The notes beneath the pieces were generated by a model. The model saw nothing but the letters and a program-made list of their open reading frames with translations. It made no database searches and was not told where the DNA came from. Of a stretch of 64,000 nt of DNA, positions 52,750 to 61,366 are shown one piece after another. Origin of the DNA: Bedellia somnulentella (lineage: Eukaryota; Arthropoda; Insecta; Lepidoptera; Bedelliidae); contig OY755171.1 in assembly GCA_963576735.1 (NCBI GenBank), positions 5,456,001 through 5,520,000 of the forward strand, written 5' to 3'. The position numbers and the translations under genes were made by a program. Positions within the stretch are counted from its first letter, which is position 1, and every line of letters begins with the position of its first letter.

Positions 52750-53773
52750 ATTAATAATCCGTGTTTCTACCGCAAACACTAACGACACAAGAATATCGGT
52801 TTGGCAGACTCGAAATGAGTTCATCCAAATCACGTTGTGGAATGGTCGCCCATGTCCGTTTGCAACAACAAAAAAAGGTCTTCTTGCGACTGGATACCCT
52901 CCATATTCGACAGAGCTCTTCTCTGTAGCATATCCCATGCATGCTCAATCGGGTGCAAGTCTGGCGACTGAGCAGGCCAGGGCAGGACATTGATGTTAGC
53001 TGCGGCGAGAGTCTGTCTTACAACTCTTGCTGTGTGCGGTGGTGCATTATCATGATATATGGGACCCATGGATAAGGGACCGATTTGCACTTGTAAAGGA
53101 ACGATGACGTCTGATACAATCGTCTCAGCATAAATTTGAGCGTTGAGGTTGCCTCTGATCCAAATCAACTCAGATCTTCCGCCGATCCAAATACCCGCCC
53201 AAACCATGATGGTTCCACCACTATAAGGATGGACTTCTTGGCAGGATTTTAATCGTTATTGACGTCCAGGGATTCTCCAGTGTCGTATATGTCTTGTACC
53301 CGGTCTCATACCAAAACGAGACTCACCGGAAAAACACACGAAACGCTATTGATCTTCTGCTCAATTTCTGTGTTCAAGAGCCTATTGATATCGAATCCTA
53401 CAATTGTGCATTGATATAGGTGGTACCCGTAGCGGTCTTCGGGAATGTAGGTTTACTTCATGCAAGAGGTTGCTGACTTTTTGGCCGCTAATTAAGTTCC
53501 CAGAAGAGCGATGAAGCCTCACGACTTATATCATTGCGCTTATTTTTCTCTCTTCGAGCTGTGATTTGTATGTATCGGTCTTGTCTTCGTGTGTTGCAGC
53601 AATTCCGTCCTCCATGGTGCTAAGCCACGGTACCAGTGCTTCGGTAACGTGTCCAAAGTGGACTGATAACACTCTGACTTGTATTCAGAGCTAAAGCCAC
53701 AGTACGTTGCTGGGAACCAGCTTCTATCATTCCCTCGGCTCTGACCATTTCTTCCCCGCTTAAATGACGTCAC
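52750..53773 (-). pseudogene. Tc1-type transposase, broken
   Basis: Read on -, an N-terminal helix-turn-helix region appears in pieces (GMIEAGSQQRTVALALN, TARREK). Near 53325 the first catalytic region reads FSGESRFGMRPGTRY, where the DES aspartate is glycine. After a stop comes the best-kept part (53207-52830): TIMVWAGIW, LIWIRGNLNAQIYAE, IYHDNAPPHTARVV and WPAQSPDLHPIEHAWD, giving the second D and the final E of the DDE triad. With the first aspartate gone and stops present, it cannot catalyse excision. Confidence 0.8.
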
Positions 53774-54153
53774 CGCTCCAAAATAACGTTGGTTTTAATC
53801 AGTAGTAGGGAAACAGTAGCACTAATAATGTTTTTAATGCGTTGTTTGTTTTTATAGGGAAAATATTGATAGCTGATTTTAATTTTCTACTCGAATTTGA
53901 TTGACAGTTCCTGTTTCAAATTATGAAATGAACCAAAAAAGTATCCATATAAATTTATAAAATCATAAATGTACTACAAAGCCACATTTCAATCCCAAGA
54001 TATCCGCATAAAAATGCTTGATCCCACGACACTTTTGATGTGTATATAATAGTTATAAAATTGTATGTAAATATGAATTTTCTCTGAGAATATGATGTTA
54101 AATATGTATGTTAGTAGTCCAATAACATTTATATGACATATCCAATATACTTT

Positions 54154-54380
54154 ACACTCACATCTATGAATCCCAAAACGGGGTAGCCAGAACCTCGGCT
54201 ATAGAAACATCAGCCAATTCTAGAAGTTCATTGGTAAGATTGTTAAAAAAAGTACTGCTGGTGGTGGGTCTCCGGCCTCATCGCCAAACAATCACCTTGC
54301 CCTATAACATTAGTCCTCTCCTATTAAATACGCGGAAAGAAATTGATTAGTACTACTCCCTTCCGGCACTCTACAGCTTA
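54154..54380 (-). mobile_element. SINE family A (degenerate)
   Basis: TCACATCTATGAATCCC, GGGGTAGCCAGAACCT, GGTGGTGGGTCTCCGGCC and CTTCCGGCACTCTACAGC are recognisable. Many small changes make it one of the oldest copies. Confidence 0.6.
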
Positions 54381-54395
54381 AACACTCACAAATTA

Positions 54396-54498
54396 TACAT
54401 ACATATATATACTCACGCCATAATTTACTATTGGGGTAGTTAGAAACTATTGATCGTCTCTTTGTTCGATCCTGGCAAACCTCTCTAGCTTAACTTTT
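54396..54498 (-). mobile_element. LINE family X 3' end fragment, reverse
   Basis: Read on -: AAGCTAGAGAGGTTTGCCAG, GATCGAACAAAGAGACGATC, ACTACCCCAATAGTAAATT, ATGGCGTGAG and a TATATATG tail. It lies directly beside a SINE family A tail, in a head-to-tail arrangement on the same strand. Confidence 0.65.
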
Positions 54499-55275
54499 AA
54501 CTCACAAATTGTCTCTCAAATTTATGTTCAAGGCAATATCATGTTAATTTTATGCGAGTTTTGTTGGATTTTCCATCGAAGTCGTCCGAGATAGGATTTA
54601 TCAGGACGGTGTTAAAATTGAGAAGCGCTTTTAATTACTGTGAAATTCCAAGAAATATGTACAGTCCAATAGATACAGAAGTTGAATGGAATTAAGATTG
54701 AGATCCCCATTATTTCATAATAACTTTGTGCATTCATTATGATCCATAAAACATTGTTTACATCAAAGCTTTATCTATTATTGGGTGTAATTTATAATGA
54801 TGGGAACTTTCAACTCTGCATTAAATTGTCCACGGTAAACTAGTCACACCATCGCTCTTTTCTCATGTATTAATTGAAATATCAACCTAGAGTTCGCAAA
54901 GCACAAAGTTTTGTACTTAATGTTTATAAAAATAACACTTCATTATAACCAACTGACTAGAATGTGTAGCTTGTACAACCCAATCACAATTCCCAATGAT
55001 AATTTAGATATATGTTGATAATAAATTTCAATTTTTCAAACTAAAAGTTGCAAAAAGTCTTTGCTAGCTCGAAGGTACCTTGGTGTAGTTTTTTATTCTG
55101 TTTAATTAAATTTTACTGCTTGTGTTTATGAAAGTAATATGTGAATGTGTTTATTTTGTTTTTAATACTTTTTTCTTTTATTCATGCTATACTTGCAAAT
55201 TATGCGGTTACCTTCTTGCTTCCTGTTTTGTATCATGTATTTGTACTTGTATTGAATGCAACCTGTTTTGTAAGT
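54499..55275. other. Intergenic, nothing recognised
   Basis: AT-rich; no gene or repeat recognised. Confidence 0.4.
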
Positions 55276-55517
55276 GTAGTGTCGGCTAAGAATAACACTA
55301 CCCCATTTCTGCCGGTGGGTGTACGTAAGAGGCGACTAACGGTATTGGGGCTTTTAAGGGATTTCTGGGCGATGCGGTTGGAGACCCATCACCGAAAACC
55401 TTTATTTGCCATCTTTTCCCCACTCAACTTTCCAAAAATGGCTGAGGAACTTCTAGTTCCTTAGCTCTGGCTACCCCTTCTAGGGATTTATAGCCGTGAG
55501 TATATGTATGTATGAAT
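55276..55517 (+). mobile_element. SINE family A (full length, well preserved)
   Basis: It starts GTAGTGTCGGCTAAGAATAA, contains GCGATGCGGTTGGAGACCC and GGCTGAGGAACTTC, and ends with the CTACCCCTTCTAGGGA hairpin, AGCCGTGAG and the TATGTATG tail. It is among the closest to a family consensus. The 107-codon open frame covering it begins in unrelated upstream sequence and is not a gene. Confidence 0.8.
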
Positions 55518-56171
55518 GTATAAATAAATAAAATTAATGTGATAAACTGTCACAGTAAAATAACACCTAATATTTGGTCTACTGTACATCATTCCAATTA
55601 AATTTTCTAACGAGTTTGCAATCATTTGTTATTCCTAATTGAACTTGTTGAGAAATAATTTCTTACTTTACTTGAATTGTCTACAAATTAGTTGTTTAAT
55701 GACTTTGAAATATATTTGACCCTATAATACTTAATGATTTAATACCGTACCGTTAAACATATATATGACATGATTAGTCGTCTTGCTTTTATGAATTACA
55801 TATTTGTACTCCCACCTCTTTTCCTGTCAGGGTAGGCAGAGACTAAAACAAAACGAAATTTGCACGATTCTGTCAAATCTTTCTTGCTTTCCTCATATTT
55901 ACCTATAATTATATAAAAATAATTTATTCTTTAAATAGCGATCGGAAGCCCACAGTGAAATGAATATTAATTTAATTTTTAATAAATACAATTACTATCG
56001 CCCATACGTTTAATTGGGGTAGGCAGAAACTATTAAATGCAACTTTTTACATGCAGGCAAATTTCACACGCCTATTAACATTTTAGCACTACTACAGAGG
56101 TATAAATAAAGAGATGAGAGTTATGTTTGTCTACTTTTAGCGATCAAAATCGAGTGATATAAACAAAGTCA
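55518..56171. other. Intergenic; weak LINE X debris
   Basis: TCAGGGTAGGCAGAGACT near 55830 and AATTGGGGTAGGCAGAAACT near 56013 resemble reversed family X 3' ends (GTCTCTGCCTACCCC), too short to call with confidence. Confidence 0.3.
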
Positions 56172-56175
56172 TTAA

Positions 56176-56399
56176 CCCTACAGCGGTTGAGAGGCGCCCT
56201 GACGCGTCCGCTTGTAATTATGAAATTCCGTCAACGGTTGAGATGCGTCCGGGCGCCTCTGTCAAAGCGCGTCACTTAAAACGTTATTTGTGATAGATAT
56301 AAAGACTTGCTTTGCATGCTGTAACGTAGCCACCGGGATCGATGAATTATTTTAGCGGAAATGCAAATTTAAACTTTTTAACGGTGTTCTTCTGAGGGG
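56176..56399. mobile_element. piggyBac-like MITE with TTAA target
   Basis: TTAA flanks both ends (56172-56175 and 56400-56403). The element starts CCCTACAGCGG and ends TTCTGAGGGG, giving imperfect inverted ends of CCC type. Inside, GGTTGAGAGGCGCCCTGACG and GGTTGAGATGCGTCCGGGCG form a direct repeat. TTAA duplication with CCC ends is the piggyBac signature. No transposase is encoded. Confidence 0.65.
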
Positions 56400-56403
56400 T
56401 TAA

Positions 56404-57372
56404 CATAATAGAGGATAATTGACTAAAATTAACACTTCAAACAGCTTATTTAAATTACAATAGGCTTCCTAAAGGGAACTATAAAAAGTCGTGGTAAGTA
56501 AAGACTCTAAAGTTGATTATTAAATTTTATTTAATATCAGCATCGAGTTAAAGTAAAAGTAACACAATATTGCCCCTATTACAGAAACCATTATCCAAAA
56601 TCTTTATATTATTTTAGTTGCATTGAATATATAAATGTAATTTGAATATAAAAATGTGATTTGAATAAATAAAACAATCTGCCTGCGAAACCAAAACATA
56701 TATATTGTACGCGTTGAGCATGTAGCTAAATTAGGCAGATGTTGTAAAAAATTCATGCGTAAAGGGATGTAAGGCAAATAATTTGCAAGCAAATTACTCT
56801 AACCCTACGCATATTACCCCTACACGAAGAGAACAATGTAACTCAAACATAAAATTTAGAAGTTTCACTAAACAGCTACGCCATTTTCGTAGACATATCT
56901 GCCTCATAGTTCTACGATTTCTGTAGATAAATTGGTTGAAGTAGAATATGGAATGGAGAACTTAATAAATTGCTTTTATTTTTAGAATATTTATCAACTT
57001 TTGATTGCTATTTTGATGTTCTATTTAGGTTAAAGTTTATTTAAAATAATTTTAGTAATTGAATGTTTCGTTCGTGTCTATATTTTAAAAACATCATTCT
57101 AGGCATTTAAGATAATATTGATCGCACTCATTACGAGTTTTCAATAAAACTGTATGTTTTTTATGTTCTCTTATGATTTTTCTAGCCTATAACCACGATA
57201 CGGTGTATACCTTGCTGTCGTTCCATAGATAATAATAGTTACAGTATTAGCAACCATAAACTGCGACGTAAATTTTATTATTAAACGTTCAATATGTTTG
57301 TATCAGTTTGATTTAGAACTAAAAAGTAAATGTTAAACAAATAAATTAGCACACAAAAGCATAGTGAAATAA
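56404..57372. other. AT-rich stretch; includes possible 3' UTR of the next exon
   Basis: On - the sequence just beyond the stop at 57373 has an AATAAA at about 57275-57290. Apart from this, nothing is recognised. Confidence 0.35.
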
Positions 57373-57577
57373 CTAAAATTGGTCACGTAACGGAGTGAAA
57401 TTGTCACCATTCCTGTCTTTTCTCACAGGGAGTGTCGTAGGAACTGGGTCAACACTTATTTTATTTTCTTCATGATTATCTAAATGAGTACCTTCTGCGT
57501 TTTGCGTGTTTGCAAACGTCACATTATTATAATGAATGTTTAGGCTTGAAATGAAAGAGCTTTTTGGAAACATGCTT
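57373..57577 (-). CDS. Candidate terminal exon of an unidentified gene
   Basis: On - a frame runs from a possible splice acceptor (TACTCTACTACCGTGATATCAG, before 57577) to TAG at 57373-57375. About 68 codons read like a hydrophilic C-terminal tail (NTQNAEGTHLDNHEEN, VDPVPTTLPVRKDRNG). An AATAAA polyadenylation signal follows about 90 bases downstream. It does not overlap any repeat family in the window and has balanced amino-acid use, unlike the low-complexity chance frames around it. I do not recognise a family. The upstream exon would lie to the right, beyond 57.6 kb. Confidence 0.3.
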
Positions 57578-58781
57578 CTGATATCACGGTAGTAGAGTAG
57601 ATATACAGTTACGTACATAAATTCATGACTTATTTAAATGACGGGTTGATTTAAGCCTTGAAATCGTATTTTTAAAATGTAGATTATGATTTATACTCCT
57701 CGTCATCTTCTGTGAGTATTTACGTGAATAAAGTCACGTTTTTTTTAATGGTTGGTTACTAAAAATTTCTGTAAACGCACCAGATGTACTTAATCATAAT
57801 TGAATTATTTACACACCAAGTAAGTATAGCCACTGTTTCAAATACTCCAATTCTAAACTCCATTTCAAGTAACGAACTTAGCAATTAAAACGAACGTGGC
57901 AAATATATTTGGCTCTCGTGAAATGGTTCCCTCTTACAAGTCCCGACACTCGCTGAGTGCGTGTTTGTTGAAGGCTTTCGCAAGGAAAGTAGGCTCGGTG
58001 TAATTTGCTTTCAGACGTGACTTGTTACCGCGTCACGTCATAGATTTATCGAAATAAATAAGTTCACTTCTTTCATTTAATATTTCTCAACTGGAGAACT
58101 GTGCGTCAGAGGCGATGTTAACTAATGGATCCCGATATCTATCACGGTAGTAGTATTAAAAGTCTAAGATTGTTTAGTTTGGTAGGTAAAAGCCAATTTA
58201 CCCTTTTGTGGATTGGCTTAAACTTTTTTTGAGACTATGATAATAATTAAAGTTATTTAGATATATACGTGCAGTGTTGGTTAAGAATAGCTCTTTCTCA
58301 TTCTTCCATTAAATTCTGAAGGATATGATTAAGGTCATTTTGTTTTTCAAGTAATTTTCACTATCTATCTTCTCTAAGTATATAAATCACAGATGAATTG
58401 TTTAGAAGTTTTATTATTATAATCCTTATTAGATTCATAGACGTGAACAAAAAGATAGAGAGAGGTTACTATGTGTTGCAGCCACCTGGTTAAATAAGCC
58501 AGTTTATTAAGCGGCTAGCTACGAAGCTCAACACCAAATCGCAATTAAAGTGCTTTAAACTCCAGCCACTTATAGCTTGTTTAAATTCTGGTAATTAAGA
58601 TAACTTTGATTATTATTAACTTTTGAACATAACGTTTATGTTTTATGTTTTGATTATTATTAACTTTTGAATGTGCCAATATAATATAACTGTAAAAAAT
58701 AAGTTTTATTATCTGCGCTATTGAGTAAGGTTAGACTTTTAACTAAAGGGCTGATAAAGTAAATGGCTACGACTTATATCT
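57578..58781. other. Intergenic or intron, nothing recognised
   Basis: If the terminal exon is real, this would be intron. A degenerate SINE family A start (GCAGTGTTGGTTAAGAATAG) occurs near 58271. Confidence 0.3.
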
Positions 58782-59108
58782 GGGGGCACTGTAGTGCCCC
58801 CACCAAGACGACCAAGCGAAGCGCACGGGCACTACCTACCTTTTTTTGAAGCGCTTCGTCGTTTTTTTGAACCTTCATAACTTGGGTTTGGATTATGCTA
58901 GATCAACAAAATTTTCGGGATATATTGTCAATAGTGGATCTGTTGGACATATGAAGTTTTGAATTACATTAGTTTTTATACTTCAGATTTTATATATATC
59001 TTAAAAACGTTGATTTCGTCACTGACTCACTGATGATCATCAAAATTCTTAGAGTATTTCTTAATGTCCTAGAAAGCTGAAATTTTGTATGTAAGCTAGT
59101 ATTCAAAT
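58782..59108. repeat. Unclassified repeat starting with a perfect 9-bp palindrome
   Basis: GGGGGCACT-GT-AGTGCCCCC at 58782-58801 is a perfect hairpin. It is followed by CACCAAGACGACCAAGCG and, 40 bases later, GAAGCGCTTCGTCG. The GC-rich block stands out from its AT-rich surroundings and looks like the end of a mobile element, but no partner end was found. Confidence 0.35.
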
Positions 59109-59340
59109 CAAATCAAATCATTTATTTCTCAGATAATAAAATCCATTATTAATCATTACAATAGTTTTAAAACACACAATTTCAATAAATAATAATATAT
59201 AATAAAAACTTATTCAATAAATGTCAAAAAATAAAATAATAATAATAAAATAATCAAAAGTTAAACTATACAATTAAATAACCCCCCGACCCACAGCACA
59301 CAAACAACTTTTTTATATTAATATAATATAATTATAAAAC
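59109..59340 (-). repeat. Probable LINE 3' UTR and tail, reverse
   Basis: Read on -, an A/T-rich stretch ends in GAGAAATAAATGATTTGATTTGATTTG, a short-repeat tail typical of non-LTR elements. No coding part remains. Confidence 0.35.
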
Positions 59341-59577
59341 TCGTAACTTTCACTCCCAAACCCCTTAAACTAGGGGATGGAAAAACATGAGGTATTCATG
59401 AACAAAAAAAAAAGATTTAAATTAGGGGAAGGGAGTTTGTATGAGACCTGTAATTTTAAATTTTGACGCGAGAGGTCTAATCTGATCGAAAACTTGATGC
59501 CCCACCATTTGAGTACTTATACATATGTATAGGTACTCCTGGTTAAAAAAAATAATTGTTACAAAAAGAAATAAAAT
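59341..59577. other. Spacer with a scrap of the tRNA-like array body
   Basis: AACATGAGGTATTCATGAAC near 59384 resembles the CACATGAGGAATTCATG body segment of the array at 30.2-30.9 kb. Otherwise unrecognised. Confidence 0.3.
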
Positions 59578-60001
59578 CCCATCAAAAACATTTTCATGTA
59601 AAATGTTGCATACGAAACCATATGACTCGCACTATCAAAAAGTTATCTGATCTCATGTAAAGCAAGCTTCTAACACTACACGACACGCCCTAACTCTACA
59701 AGGCCTAACTTCTCAAACTCTACATCTCAGTTAAAATATGTGGCTTGGCTGTTCGTTACCACAAGAGCTATTGTATAACACAAAAGTAACGAACAATGAA
59801 TTATTTTTTCACCTTACGCCGATGTGAATATAAGCGAAATGGCCGAGCCACATATTTTGACTAAGATGTAGAGTTTGTGAAGTTAGGCCTTGTAGTGTTA
59901 GGGCGTGTAGTGTTAGAAGCTTGGCTCTATATGAGATCTGATAACTATTTGATAGTGCGAGTCGTCTTGGCAACATTTTACATGAAAATGTTTTTGGTTG
60001 G
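59578..60001. mobile_element. Large hairpin (foldback) element, ~170-bp arms
   Basis: The left arm (59581-59752) and right arm (59833-59999) are inverted copies with a few substitutions and small indels: CAAAAACATTTTCATGTAAA at the outer end, and CTACAAGGCCTAACTTC and AAATATGTGGCT further in. A smaller GTTCGTTAC / GTAACGAAC pair sits in the loop. No coding sequence and no clear target duplication were found. Confidence 0.75.
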
Positions 60002-60002
60002 A

Positions 60003-60072
60003 TAAGTATTTAGTCAATAACCGACGATAGTGTCTGCCTATCCCAATGTTAATAATGGGTTTGAGTATAAGT
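60003..60072 (+). mobile_element. LINE family X 3' scrap
   Basis: ACGATAGTGTCTGCCTATCC, CAATG..., TGGGTTTGAGTATAAGTA: a degenerate version of the family X end. It directly adjoins a SINE family A tail at 60073. Confidence 0.4.
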
Positions 60073-60306
60073 AACATACATACAAAGGGGTAGCCAGAGC
60101 TTTGGAATGAGACTTCTTCAGCCATTTTTGGAAGTTTGGTGAGGAAATGATGGTTAAAATAAATAATTGTTGGTGACGGGTCTCCAACCACACAAATACA
60201 TCGCCCAAAAATTACTTAAAAGCCCCTATACCCTTAGTCGCCTTTTACGATCACCCATAGGTAGAAATGGGGTAGTGCTATTGTGAGCCAACATTACACA
60301 GCAGAA
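60073..60306 (-). mobile_element. SINE family A
   Basis: Tail CATACATACA, GGGGTAGCCAGAGCTTTGG, GGTGACGGGTCTCCAACC (followed by an extra CACAAATA insertion), CGCCTTTTACGATCACCC and CCAACATTACACAGCA. Largely complete. Confidence 0.7.
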
Positions 60307-60589
60307 GTAAGAAGTACCGACGATAATTCGTAAAAGATGAAAGCAGTGACTAATTTATCGTTGTAGATCTATGGTAAAATTTTAGACTGTCGAGTCGCAA
60401 ACACATTGTTTCATAATGCTCATTCACCATGTTATAATTTCTGAAAATGAACTAAGAAATACTTGTGACATGTGGTTTGTTAAGCATCTAAGAAAATCAA
60501 TACAATATGTTGACTTCCTCAAGGTGGCAAGTGTGTAAACATTTCTCGTTTTCACGTGACCTTACCAGTCAAGTGAATTTTAGGGTGTC
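60307..60589. other. Spacer, nothing recognised
   Basis: No recognised feature. Confidence 0.4.
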
Positions 60590-60599
60590 CTAGTCTATT

Positions 60600-61048
60600 T
60601 TAGTAATATAAGCAAGAGTTAATGCAGAAGAAATGAGGTCCCTCAGAAAAAAATTTAATGAGTGACCGAGTGAGAAATAGTGTTATTCGTGAAAAGTGTG
60701 GTGTGAAAGATGATATTGTAAGAAAGATAGAAAAAGGAATGTTGAGATAGTTTGGGCACATAGAAAGGATGGATGATAGAAAATTGGTAAAAGGGATCTA
60801 TAGAGCTAGTGTGGATGGTAATGTTAGTAGAGGACGACCACGGAAAACACACTTGGACCAAATTGAGAGTGTGCTCAAAAAGGCTGGCGTCCGAAGTATG
60901 AAGAATAAAAGAGCATGTATGAAAAGAGTAATGGAAATAAACGAAGCTAGAGAGGTTTGTCAGGATCGTACGAAGTGGCGATCAATGGTCTCTGCCTACC
61001 CCAATGGGAACTAATGGCGTGAGTATATGTACGTATGTATATTTGTAT
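60600..61048 (+). pseudogene. LINE family X: C-terminal coding end and 3' tail
   Basis: The longest copy of family X. From about 60636 the frame reads SDRVRNSVIREKCGVKDDIV, then IEKGMLR, an in-frame TAG at 60748-60750 where tryptophan is usual, then FGHIERMDDRKLVKG, GRPRKTHLDQ, EAREVCQDRTKWRSMV and a natural TAA at 61012. This is the C-terminus after the reverse transcriptase in a group of insect non-LTR elements. After the stop come the CCCCAATGGG hairpin, GGCGTGAG and a TATGTACGTATGTAT tail. The fragment is 5' truncated and carries a stop, so it is dead, but it identifies the LINE whose tail the SINEs share. Confidence 0.7.
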
Positions 61049-61148
61049 AAGCAAGAACAATTAATGCTGTCTAAAAATTTAATGTTACATGTCTTACTAA
61101 GTAGTATCAATTTGTTCAGTTTATGATGAAAGGTTCATATATCATATT

Positions 61149-61366
61149 AGAGTCCCCAAAAAAGGGTAACCAGAGCTTCAGAGCTAGAAACTCCTCAGCC
61201 ACATTTGAAAGTTGATAGGGGAAATGATAGTAAAAATAAAGTACCGTTGGTCTCCAACCGCATCGCCCAAAAACCACTTAAAAAAGCCCTATACCCTTAG
61301 TCGCCTCTTACGGCACCCAGGGGTAGAGAGGGATAGCGGCATTCTAAGCGCCGGCTTAGAGTATTC
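61149..61366 (-). mobile_element. SINE family A (tail lost)
   Basis: GAGTCCCCAAAAAAGGGTAACC, TCCTCAGCCACATTTG, TCTCCAACCGCATCGCCC, TAGTCGCCTCTTACGGC and CTAAGCGCCGGCTTAG. Diverged; tail absent. Confidence 0.65.

Larger units (their letters stand above)
52240..54042 (-). mobile_element. Tc1-like transposon relic
   Basis: The ends are inverted: CACATCAAAAGTGT at the left (52240) and its complement ACACTTTTGATGTG at the right (54042), with weaker similarity extending ~20 more bases. TA follows the right end. The element holds a broken transposase and a SINE insertion (52422-52665); without the SINE it is about 1.55 kb, normal for Tc1. Confidence 0.75.
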
